Shown one piece after another: positions 27,101 through 38,218 of a stretch of 64,000 nucleotides of DNA. The position numbers and the translations under genes were made by a program. The DNA lies in NCBI GenBank assembly GCA_005281725.1, contig SSBO01000012.1, forward strand, positions 3,537,102 to 3,601,101, in the 5' to 3' direction. The notes beneath the pieces are model-generated. The model made no database searches. It was not told the origin of the DNA and was given only the letters and a program-made list of their open reading frames with translations. Numbering within the stretch: position 1 is the stretch's first letter; each line of letters starts with the position of its first letter. Source of the stretch: Wuchereria bancrofti (lineage: Eukaryota; Nematoda; Chromadorea; Rhabditida; Onchocercidae).

Positions 27101-29415
27101 CATACGTACTGTATTTCTCAACGCCGATCGATCTTGTTCCACGTAGCACGTCCAATCACCTTCGTCTTCCCATGTCACTGGATTCAAACAGAGTTTCAGA
27201 TATCTGAAATTTTAGAACAAAAAAATTTACATAAATGGAATTTCTGCACTTTCAGTGCATGTCAAATAAAATGATGCATTTTGAAAAACTCTCATAAACA
27301 GCTTCAGTTTAAAAGGGAGGATTCAGTTCCTAAAGTATTTCTCTCACACTCCATCAGAATAGTTGAATTTTTATACTTTGTCGCAGCTATTTATTTCATA
27401 TACTGTTTAGGCTTTCTAATTTAAAGATAAAGAAATTTTTCAATAATTGAGAACTTCAAACTACCAATATGGATGTAAATTATTTCTGAAGTGATGTGGA
27501 ACTAGAAGAAAAAGTTTAAAGTAATCAAAAGAAGAATAGTCGGATGGCCTGGCGATTGGAAATATTTCTAATTTTCTACATAATATTCTACTATATCGCA
27601 TGAATTTTTCGCATATATTACTACAAAGTTACATACAGAAATTCACTATCATTATAATGCGTGGTGAATAAACGTGAAGAATCAACCAAGGGAACGTTAT
27701 TTTTCAGCCATTCCATTCGCACGTCGTTAGATTTAGAAACTTTGCATGTGATGTTCTTTTCATCGCCCGGATACACGACTATTGATCGTGTAGTAGGCTC
27801 CAAATCGAACACAGCTGGATTAAAATTGCCTAAAACTTTTTATTACACGGATAGAGTTTTTTCCTCTATTTAATTTTAAAATACCTTGGTCACAAATCTA
27901 CCTTTCCCACAACTTCTTTTTAGTGCTTTCGCATTCAACCCTGCAACTTGCATTCCGCGCAATGAATGAGGAAATATGCACACCGTCCGATTCGAAACTT
28001 GCACTTGGTGATCCTGAAATTAAACAGTATTTACTGTCGCAAATGATTCATTGGAATTTAAAGGAATCGTTTCACAAACTTTAATGTCATATGTAATTTT
28101 CTTTAAAAAAATTAGGTTTCAAATAAAATGGATGGGAGAAGAGATTTTTTACTTAACCTTAATCAAGCGAAGCAAGTCAACTATTTGACAGTCACATGAT
28201 AGTTGGTTCGACATAATACTTATTCTACGAAGTTTGTTAAGCGATGCAAAAGTCCCATCCGGAAACGAAGAGAGCGGATTTGAATCCAAATCCAGCTCCT
28301 CTAAGGATTCCAACTCAACAAATGTTAGACGATCAAGTGCGTGTAATTGGTTGTCATTTAGTAAGCTGAAGAAAAATTAACTTATTATTGTTGTTATATG
28401 AGGGACTTTAGACCTTTTTTCCGGTGATAAGTTAATTTATGATAACTAATACTGAAAATAAAAAATTAGTTTTAAGGTTAATAATGACCTGACAATTTCC
28501 TAAAGGTTTGTAGTTTTAATCATAACTCATCCTAATCATAACTCGAAATACAAGACGTTCAGGAATATAATATAACGTATAAAAAATGGAAAACGCAGCT
28601 TGGTAGGTACTTAAGATCGTGCTATCTATTATTATTGTTATTCGAAATATTATACGATTTATCCACAACATACAAATTTCTTTAAAGCAATGATCTATAA
28701 TCCTTTTGAAAAGATTTAGATGGCATTTCAAAATACTTACGAAATATTAGCAACTCAGTAGGTTGTAGAATTAACATTTAAAAATTTGATTCAAAAAATG
28801 CTCACAGGATTTTAAGATTTGATAAAGTTTTGAAGGCACCAGGAGATATGAACATGATTGCATTGTGAGATATATCCCTAAAAAAGTGACTTTTCTTGCG
28901 GTATCTAAAAATAAAGGAATTATTTTTAAGTTTTTCCAACTATCAAGATTCAAACAATTTGGAACTTACAATATTTCAAGGGTTTCTGGATGTCTTAATG
29001 ATGAAAAAGAACTGGAATTGATTGATCTGAAAGCGTTCCCACTCAAATTCAATAGGTGTACCTGACCTCCAATAATGCTTGGATAAAATTCGGAGGTAGG
29101 TGCTTTCAGTCGTGCAGTTTGCGTAATTTTCTGGAACAATTTAGACAAAATATTCTGTGACTTATGTTAAATAACTTTTATAATTCAAATTTAACTATTT
29201 TCTTCTCATTTTCTTCATTTCTTTATAGGAATACAATAGGCTAATTTGCGAAGGGAAAAAGTGCAAAGAAGACTTACGTCAAGATGCTGTCCAGAACAAT
29301 CTACTACAGCGATATCTACTAAATAAGAGCATCGAGTCCAATTACAGTGAATCAGTACTATAAGCTGAAAAGCGCAAATGGCAAAAAGACAAGTGAATTT
29401 GTTGAATCTTTTCAT
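21177..29415 (-). CDS. ADGRA: Adhesion GPCR, subfamily A type (LRR-Ig-HormR-GAIN-7TM)
   Basis: 23 exons in frame, about 1,098 residues: 29278-29415, 28970-29130, 28806-28877, 28158-28365, 27902-28013, 27637-27829, 27065-27203, 26778-26990, 26633-26728, 26412-26580, 25078-25284, 24784-24989, 24578-24652, 23932-24113, 23531-23629, 23211-23399, 23024-23108, 22795-22907, 22465-22619, 21922-22024, 21793-21808, 21477-21704, 21177-21314. Order: signal peptide (1-24); about five leucine-rich repeats with a C-terminal cap (NQLSCDC, to about 230); Ig domain (231-341, DEGDWTCYV); hormone-receptor domain (342-412, KCPNGPTNAKAYRRCKHGKW); GAIN-like region; GPS-like segment (664-723); seven membrane segments, with TM1 WYICASSGFLASVMLLTVTI; and a 45-residue tail ending GEWV. 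Only GPR124/GPR125 (ADGRA2/3) proteins share this order; the vertebrate ones act at the plasma membrane in Wnt and polarity signalling. The GPS lacks the His-Leu-Ser/Thr cleavage site. Least certain are the end of the 26633-26728 exon and the 16-base microexon. Confidence 0.9.
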
Positions 29416-30616
29416 CTGAACCTTTCAGTAGTTGAATTACGACAATTCTGGAATAAGAAATAAAAGACATAAAGAACTTCTGAAAGTTGCAAACATAGCT
29501 GATAGCATACTTGCCGAAATAAATAGAGTGTAATTACTTTTAAAACGGGGAAACTTAAGCTTTCTTACATGGCAACAATTATCATCCAAGCTCAAATTTT
29601 CCTACTTATAAGTTACTCAGAAATTATTTTTTGCTTGCTTTGAATTTCTAAATTAGTAGCGAACAAAAGTGAAACATGTTAGTAAAAGTTTACTTAATAT
29701 TTTCATTAAAAAAGCAGCCAAATTTGGTAATTAATTAATGAAGAAAGATGGATGCCAGGAAAAAGATATCTACAGCATAAAGTAATCGTTGTAATCCTTC
29801 AATGATTGAATGACTTGAAAAAGAAGGCTCGATTTTTGATAACATTGAACAAATTTTGAGTTGAAAAAGTCATCCAGCGTTTGATCAGATTAAAATATGC
29901 AGATAAATGAACAACAAAAAAAGTACGCAGACCGATAGGCTGATATAATTTGCGCATGAAAGATTGGAATCAGGAGAATTTGTGCTGTAAAGCTACAGAT
30001 GTAGCTGTTGCGTCTTTTAACGTTCACTGTAACTGGTACGCCAAACATTGCTGCTGTGAAAAAAGCTTTGTCAGATAAAGGAGTGCTCCAAAATGGCAAC
30101 ATTTTTACGGAGGGGATAGTATCATTTGCATAAATCATTGCACTTTTGGGTTGAGTGGCGCACATTAAGGAGGAAAGTCACCCATCAGTTCAAGAAAAGC
30201 AAAAAGAGGATTAAAATGCCAGCTTCAAAAAAAAATTTAATTTTTTTCCGTAATCAAATTACTCCATTCCCCCTTTGTTGTTCGTCCTTTGTGTTTTCGG
30301 TTCTGATGAATATTTTGCCTCTTTCGTTGAAACACTCAACCGAAGTACCTCCCAACTCTATTAAAAATAAATTTTTATTAAGTTTTTAAATTTCCATCTA
30401 TTTTAAAATTTGATGGTATTGATCTCAACCGTTGTCTTCAGACAACATTTTAAATTTTATTTAAATTGTACATCATTGCCTTTAGATTTTGAAATTTCTA
30501 TTTGATTCTCTTTTTGAACCACTTCTAGTGGATCCGCTTTGTACATATTGGGAAATTATTATCATCTCGGTTAAAGATAAATTTTTTCAAAATTGTATCT
30601 AACTTAAATTGTAGTC

Positions 30617-30766
30617 ATGTGTTAACCGATAAATTCAATTAATTAAAATTGGCAACTCCTAGGATTTTTAATTGATGAGCAAAGTTGCGTCTTTTTTTCT
30701 TTAATTGATCCAAAATGGATAATCTTCTAAAATTAATGATTAATTGAATTTATCGGCTAACACATA
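30617..30766. mobile_element. MITE-like element with 27-bp terminal inverted repeats
   Basis: The left end, ATGTGTTAACCGATAAATTC (30617-30636) and the following 7 bases, is matched by the reverse complement of the right end (30740-30766) with one mismatch. The element is about 150 bp, AT-rich and has no reading frame. Its inside is repeated in opposite orientation at 30991-31103. The features fit a small non-autonomous DNA transposon. Confidence 0.65.
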
Positions 30767-30990
30767 TGAATTTATTAATTAAAAAGTCTAAAAAAATTCG
30801 AAGGATTTATTAATTAAAAAGTTGAAAAAATGACACGAGTCGCTGGCTCACATAAACTATATAACTATAGGGATCTAGTTTTTTCTGTACTTCTGATTTA
30901 GTTTTTTTTTTTTTTCTGAGGGATAACAAAGACGATTAGAATCATCAATTCAGACATTTCTCAAAACACAAAGCCATCTTTGTCTGGTAC

Positions 30991-31103
30991 TCATTAATTT
31001 TAGAAGACTATCCATTTTGGATCAATTAAAAAAAAAGACGCAACTTTGCTCATCAATTAAAAACCCCAGGAAATTGCCAATTTTAATTAATTGAATTTAT
31101 CGG
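30991..31103. repeat. Inverted partial copy of the 30626-30739 segment
   Basis: The reverse complement of 30991-31103 matches 30626-30739 over about 113 bp with few differences, including the shared core GATGAGCAAAGTTGCGTC. The copy lacks the outer TAACACAT of the left element, so it is truncated. Together the two copies could form a hairpin of about 110 bp with a loop of about 250 bp. Confidence 0.85.
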
Positions 31104-31794
31104 CCAATTTCTTTTATCGTTTCGAAATAATTCCTCACACAGTAACCGAAATTGCGGAGATAATGTTGAAAATGGTAGACTACTTTGATCTCACTAAGTC
31201 CAACAAATTCGCAGCAATATTCGCGTCAAAATAAAACACGCTTCCTTTGCATGCATCGAAATTTGAAATATCTCATCACTCTTGATATGCACGCCGTTCA
31301 ATATAAGTGAATTTTGTATTTGGATAATTTCATATAATTCGGAAAACTTATAAAATTTCGCAGAATATAAATTCGTCCGTATCTTGTTTCTTAATAAATG
31401 GTCAAATAAATTATCTTAAATGTTGACGATCAATCTAATCACCATTATATAAAAAGATCAGGTCAAAACAGTTTTTCCTTTCAAAGATATTTCGAATTAG
31501 ATGCACAAGGTTCAATCTTTTCCACAATTTAATGTGGAATTTATTTGCCCGTTTACTCATTTACCTGCCCATTTGTTCCTTATTCATTTATTATCCAGCG
31601 ATCGTACACATCAGAAGCAGTGGTATGTATGTACATGCCATTCATATAACCATAAAGAAAATAAAAAAGGGCGTTGAAAGGGTAGCAAACTGACTTTGAC
31701 ACAGAAACTACAACCGGAAAAGAAATGAATTGTGAGAAGGAAGAAAACCCAACCAAAACCCTTACCTGCGAACACCAACAGATCGTCGATAGAC

Positions 31795-33743
31795 ATGCCT
31801 TCGAACCAATTGCACACTACCATGCTGCTTCTCATTTTAGGTATGTGTTTTTCTTTTTTATTAAGAAATGAAATCATGCCGATGGATTTACTTCAAAAAA
31901 AAAAAAAAAAAAAAAAAACACACCAGATAATTTTCATGACCTTTAAATGAATCGGCAGTTGATGAAGGTAATTATTCCAAAGCAACTAAATAAATGAGCG
32001 CTTTCTAAATGCATACTTATTTAAATATTTTGCTTAACATCTTTTCATGACGAGTTCATTTTACTTCATGTTTTACTTAATCAGCTGAAAACTGCTGCTA
32101 ACCAAAGTTTCCTAAGTTTTATTCGCATAATGTTAGTATTTTAGTGTATACCACAATGTTAAACTTCATATTTATTTACCAAGATCTATCTAACAATTTT
32201 CGAATTCGTTTTTTCTACTTGAATATTTTTATAATTTTTAAGTCTAAGCAAAAACTCTTTTTTTGCAATGTGTTTCCTACTTCACAACGATACTGCTGCT
32301 CAATCGTATTTAATTCAAAAATTTTAATTCATGCGTGCTACTAGTCAAAATTTGCATAGAAGTTTTTTTGATTAACATGTTTTTAAGCAATTTTACTTCG
32401 CTAAGAAAATTTCCTAAAATTTAAACGCTTTAGATTTTGAAGACTGATAAACATAACTGGACCATTTACTACTTCACCGTCAAAACTTTTCTTGTAACAT
32501 TGAGATAGTTTTAAATTATGAATTCATGGATCATAAATAACAGTTCGTTTATTCATACTTGACGATTAATAATTTCTTGTTTTTTGAAAGAACTTTTCAA
32601 TTTTTCACATTTCAAAAAAGGTAAAATTTAAGAAATTTGTAATCAGAATGTGGTTTTATCTATGTAATCAATTATAACGACAAAGTATTTGAATTCCTTT
32701 CACTAGTGAACAACTTATTCACAGAAGAAACTACGTCCCAAATAATGAAAACAATGGTATGACTTTTCATCTAATATGATCCAAAAACATACATCAATTC
32801 AGCATTGTTTCATCACTGCAATTGTCCCATACAAATATATACGTACATGCATACAGACATTCGTGTATACATAGATGCATGCATAACGTAATCATAAACG
32901 CGCGCATGCATCATACATACCCACGTTAATAAGAGATTACTGCAATCCTGACTTATTCTGCTATTGATGAACAAAAAACTGGTCCTGTTGATATTCCAGT
33001 TCTAAATTTTATTGGAATCTTATTCATTTGCAATTAAGTTGAAACTTGTTGTATACACTTATCAATGAAGGAAATACGTTATCTTTGTCTGTTACATTTC
33101 GTATTATATTTTAGGTAACATCTGCTTCATCGGTGCAATACTAAGTACAGTGTCTCGTTCAAAACGACAAACATACGTTTATGATGAGTCATTGAAGCAA
33201 TATGCAAGACCGCATCCAAGAACAAGGATTATGACCGGTACGGTTGGACGATACGCACCACATGAATGGCCTGATTGGTAAGTATATTCAGTTTCGAATA
33301 AGTAAATTAGTTTTAAACATTCATGTTTCTTTCAGAGGCTAATTCTTGAATTCACTCTGTAGGAAAAGGAAATGAAGTACTTCTCTAAAGCCAAATCCAG
33401 AAAGCATTTTAAAATGAAAATTTGAATGAGTTGAAGAAACAAATGGTCGGGATGTTGTGTTCTGGGATGAACTATGTATGATACAGACGAAATGTAATGA
33501 TATAAAAACCCTCCGTCCGATAATTTAACTCAAGGGGATGTTATTCTAAGATTAGTATGATCTTAGATCTGAATCGCGAGTCGAATGCTTGATTAATATA
33601 ATACTTTTGATAACAATGTTTTTGGAAGATAAAATTAATTTAGGTACACACGTACTTTATTTAAATGGAATGGGGAGTTTCGTATGGGACCATATCATCC
33701 AAACGATGTGCGCTATGAAAGATATCAGCGTTCTAGAAATTAA
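31795..33743 (+). CDS. Small secreted protein with a furin-type site, unknown function
   Basis: Three exons, 31795-31840, 33115-33277 and 33644-33743, join in frame into 102 residues. The start was chosen because it places a hydrophobic signal sequence (TTMLLLILGNICFIGAIL, residues 8-25) at the N-terminus; an upstream in-frame ATG would add a long basic leader. Residues 30-33 read RSKR, a canonical furin site, followed by Gln34, which could become pyroglutamate. The mature part of about 69 residues has no cysteine and is rich in Tyr, Arg and Pro (LKQYARPHPRTR, RYAPHEWPDW, MGPYHPNDVRYERYQ). I recognise no family. The composition and processing site suggest a peptide precursor or secreted ligand; this is inference. 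Both introns have good GTATGT/GTAAGT donors and TTTTAG/TTTAG acceptors. Confidence 0.65.
31895..31918. repeat. Poly-A tract
   Basis: A run of more than 20 A residues inside the first intron of the small secreted protein gene. No element boundaries or target-site duplication were identified around it. Confidence 0.85.
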
Positions 33744-34851
33744 GGTCTGAATATTACCAAGCTGCGACTACTGCAGTTTTTCCAATACTGCAGCCACTTT
33801 GTCTTGATGGTGCAGGATTTTAACTCGTCACGTTTATTTCTTAATTTCTTTCCACAGTAATATAAAAACTTTACTATATTTTAGGTGAACTTACGTATCA
33901 ATTAAATAGTGAGGTAGTGAGAATTGCTTATCATTTTATCTTATCTATTAATTTGATGATTTGGTAGTCGAAATGCTATTTGTATAATTGTGATTAACTC
34001 ACTCTGCTGCAAGTCGTTTGTATGATTAATTCATTTGAGCAAAAGAATGTATACCAAATCTACATCAGGATGTTTTTATGCATTATAATTTCAGTTAAAT
34101 AGATTAAAAATCTTATCTTTTAGATTATGGCAGATTTCAATAAATATTTGAATAAATCAATGAACAACAAGTTGAGAATCGAATATTTATATATCAGTTT
34201 GAGAAAATGTCTCATAAAAGGTGAAAAAGATGCAATATGTAAACCATAATTAATTTCTGTTAATGCATTATCACTTTTAAACTTTCTCATTTTCAGACTG
34301 TTTGTTCAGTAACGATGTCAAAATTTTTCAGTTGGTGTTATCAGGACGGGAAATTTATTTTCTTTCGTTTGTTCACTTATAAATAAAGATTTAACAATTT
34401 TAACATGAGGAGTTGGTGCAAATTTCAAAATAACGACTGATATTACTTGTAAAGAAAGTAAGCCATATATTTTGCAATGCAATATGAAAAGAAAAAGGAA
34501 AATTCTTTTCTCATCAATAACATTGATTAGGAAAAAAGAAAATGAAAAACTGAGAACTAAAAAGCGCTAAGCTAAGAAAACTAGGAAACGTTGAACTTCT
34601 AAGATTACTTAAAAAGGATTCATTCGATCTTTAATGTTGTGTATCTAATTGCATACACTGAATGACTTATTCCGTCAAATAATTTGTTTTATTTATTGAA
34701 AAAATTTTAGAAAAAAATTCACGTCTTTTTTATCCGATAGAATGTAGTTATAAAGTAGTATTTTAGACAACCTAATTGACTCATTCTTTTGATATAATGT
34801 TATTGATGGCGAACGATTCATTCTCTTTCTGCAAATTTTTCATCTTTGCAG

Positions 34852-35014
34852 ATGGACTACAAACTTCAAATTAGTAAAAGAAATCAGGCTTTCAATCCTT
34901 TTAAGTCGTCCAGTTTACCTCATCTCGAAATTCTTTCCGAAGTGACTTCAGTAACAAATATTAATATTAAAAATAATACAAACACTCGTCTCTCACACCA
35001 TTTATTCCACAGTA
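34852..35014 (+). CDS. Possible isolated exon, unrecognised
   Basis: After the acceptor CTTTGCAG an ATG opens a frame of about 54 codons (MDYKLQISKRNQAFNPFKSS at the start) before a possible GTTAAT donor. No partner exons were found and the sequence around it is AT-rich. It may be a small gene or chance. Confidence 0.18.
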
Positions 35015-35997
35015 TGGTTAATTATATATATATATATATATTGAATTATTGATTGAAATACACACTTTATGATTAGTTCATTCTTGCGTTTAAAATTTTT
35101 GCTTATTATCTGACAAATTTTAAGTTTAGAAAGTTAGTTTAAGCATTAGAAGTGCTCAGGAAAGTACACACTTCGCGATTTTTCAAATAATTAGTGTTCT
35201 CGCTCCCTTGCATGTTTCTCGCCTAAAGTATAAATAATATTGCTTTTCCGTAATGTTTAACAATTCTGTTTAACAGTTTACCACAATTTCATCCAAGACA
35301 AATCAGAATTCCAATTCTCAAAGATATACAAACACACTTTAAATTCATTCAAGGAAATATAAGCTCAATTAATAAGTTTCTAGCGAAGTTATTTGTACTT
35401 CTTCAGTTCTTTTAATTAACTGACTTCTAACTATTCTTGTTGAGACTGTTTAACTTTTCATTTGGTTGGTATATCCAAGCGTTTGACACTTTGAAAGCGC
35501 TTTATGAGTACAAGTGAAGTTAAAAAAATCTTTCCAATAATGCATTGAAACGTAAAATATTCTTCATTTACTATGTGTTTTTCTTTAAATAGAATATCTT
35601 GTTTTGCTATGATGCAGTTATAATCATTACTCTAGAAGATAATGATTGTCATTTAAATAAATCATATAAATAACAATTATATTGTTCTTGATATTGGTAA
35701 TCGTGAAAATATTGCTAGTCTTATTCAATGAAAGTATTTGAGGAATTTTCTAACTAACATAAAAAAGTAATTAAATGAGTAGAACAAGAAGCAAAAATAA
35801 CAAGAAACATAAGCAACGAAGAAAATTACTGTTGATATCTGTGATATACTTCATATATGGATCGATCTTTTATGATACTAGCATTTGTCACCAGATCAGA
35901 TCAAGATTTTGAAATTTTATTGTTTAGCATTAAGCTCCACAAACTAATGATGATTCAATGGCATGAAGAAATTTTGTTACTTAAAATATAAATCATC

Positions 35998-36346
35998 CTT
36001 TTATTTATTTTTTGCGGAAGGGACAAAATCCTATATCAACTAAAATATGTAATTCTTTATGTTAATTCCGATCACAAATTAGTAGAAAATGTTGAAATTT
36101 TCTTGGCTTTTGTCATATCTAGAAATGAAAAGACGACTAACTTTTGAACTGATTGGAATGAATTAATGTAATCTTTTATGTCATTTTCAAAATTTCGTTG
36201 ATTTTCCATCAAACTTTCTATTTAACAACTACTTCCAAATTCTTGTATTTTCGTGGCATTCACTGCATTTATGTAGGTATTTTATTCATCCATTTATTTA
36301 TTTTTCGCGGAAAGGACAAAATCCTATATCAACTAAAATATGGAAT
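35998..36346. repeat. Dispersed direct repeat, about 55 bp, two copies
   Basis: About 35998-36052 and 36292-36346 share a nearly identical stretch whose core is GACAAAATCCTATATCAACT followed by AAAATATG. Both are preceded by a TTTATTTATTTTT run and CGGAA. They lie about 290 bp apart in the same orientation and contain no reading frame. Confidence 0.85.
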
Positions 36347-38154
36347 CACAAAATAAAGTCACAGAGAAGCCAATATAAATTTAAAGACCCGTTGTGGCAT
36401 GAGAAACCTGAACACTCGTCTTCAACAACCGATCTGGAATTCATTTATATTAGGAACTAATCAATTTACATTCATTGTTTTATTAAAAAAAGTGAAGAAA
36501 TTTCATTATGACCTGGAAACAAAATGGTTCTAATTTAAAATCAAAATTTATTTCCTACCAATTCTTCAATTATTTGCTAATTTCTTTATTCTACTGTTAT
36601 CATTTTCTTCACTGTTCTTATTCTATACTTTCCTGTTCTCTTCGATGATTCTCATCATCGCTGAAAACTCAGACCTAATTTGCAGAATAAATTAAACTTT
36701 AAAATAGATACTACTGAAATCTTTGCACTGCAATATTGTTAGAGCTTGCACACTGTTCTTTTAACTTGAGTAAATCTAAATAATGGCTGTCAGCTTAGAA
36801 CAAGAATTAATTTAACATTTGAAAGTTAAATCACGCTTTTTTATTCTTAATTAATTAAAAATTTCCTGAGCTCTCTTTTCAAATTTTACGTCAATACGCT
36901 CAAATATACAAGATTTAGCGAAAATTTAATTCCAAGTTACTCATTCTTTTTTCCTTACTTTTCTAGTCACCAATTGCCATAAGTTTGCTGCTGGCTTATA
37001 CAGATAGACTTATCAGTAAGAAAATGGTAACAATTAAACATTCCCGTACCCAGATAGAAAGACGCCACTACTAAAACAAGATTGAAACTTTTCTATAGAA
37101 TAAGAAAACTGACTGTTAATCCTATTCTAACTTCTAAGCAGAACGAAGTATGGCATTTAAATGGAACTTATCTTTATAGATTTTTATTAAACTTTACAAC
37201 AATGTTTTGCTTATCTTCATTATCTCGTATGCACTGCGTTTTACTTTAGTAGTTCAAATAGTTTTTCTAAATGTTTTGTTATCGTTTATTGAATAACTGA
37301 AGAGGTATTGGTATTCCTTGTAAACTTTTAATACATGACCTGGTATTTCAAGTAAAGTATAATAAGAATTTTGCTTTACGTATAGCAATTTCTACTTTCA
37401 AACATTTTTTTCGAAATCGTTATTAATTAAATTCACTGTTTAAACTTTGGTATACTCTTCCTGATAACAAATTTCTTAGATTTTAATGAATACGCATGCA
37501 ATTTATACGGAAGTAGTATCACTCTTCTATGTGTTTATCGGAAGAAAATTACTCGAATTGCCTAAAAGATACAATGCAAATGCAAAAACCGCAGATTTAT
37601 TCAATTTTGTAATGGTAGAAACTATTGTATCTTTTGTAGAACAAATATAAATGTTTAACTAGTCAAAGTACTTTGAAATTCCTCTTTTCAAATTAAAATC
37701 CACAAAGGGAAAGGCACTAATAAATGCATCGATTTTACATATCCTAAATATAAACAAAAAATATTCTATTCAAGAAATTCGATGAGCTCGTTTGTTCTTA
37801 GTCAATGATGCAACACTTGAAGGATTTAAAATTATCTTTAACTAAGGAATAGAAGTTGCATGCAAGTCAAGAAAAAAGCACTTAATTCTTGACTTGGACA
37901 AGATCATACGATGATGAAAACGATGTAGGGGAGAAATGAACACAAAATAGGAGAAACATTAACTGAATAATATGGGTTTTCGCTTTTTCCGTTTTCTTTT
38001 GTGAAACATGTAAGGCAATGGATAAAGTGTAAAAATACTTCAGATTTTCAAGCAAAAATTTAAAAACGATTAAGAAATCGACTATATTAAATGATCTGGT
38101 CTGATCAACGATCAATCTGACAGACTGATTTACTCTAATTCTTTGAAACAAACA

Positions 38155-38160
38155 TTTATT
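38155..38160 (-). terminator. Poly(A) signal of the Ly6-like gene
   Basis: TTTATT on the plus strand (AATAAA on the minus strand) lies about 60 bases downstream of the Ly6-like stop codon. Confidence 0.55.
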
Positions 38161-38218
38161 ATTTGAACTGATGAGATCTGCAAATTTTTCTACTCAACAC
38201 TGCCAGTAAACAAATTTG

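Larger units (their letters stand above)
29416..31794. other. Intergenic region between divergent genes, with MITE-like repeats
   Basis: This gap separates the start of the adhesion GPCR (minus) from that of the small secreted protein (plus), so it should hold both promoters. No exon is supported. The centre holds the inverted repeat described separately. Confidence 0.5.
33744..38218. other. AT-rich intergenic region with a direct repeat
   Basis: About 4.5 kb between the small secreted protein (plus) and the 3' end of the Ly6-like gene (minus). It holds one exon-like frame (34852-35014), a TA tract (35025-35041) and the 55-bp direct repeat at 35998 and 36292. An AATAAA at 34139-34144 could serve the upstream gene. 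Nothing else is supported. Confidence 0.5.

Noticed and set aside
28516..28731. Minus frame between two leucine-rich-repeat exons
   Set aside because: The flanking exons (28806-28877 and 28158-28365) join in phase and continue the repeat pattern without it.
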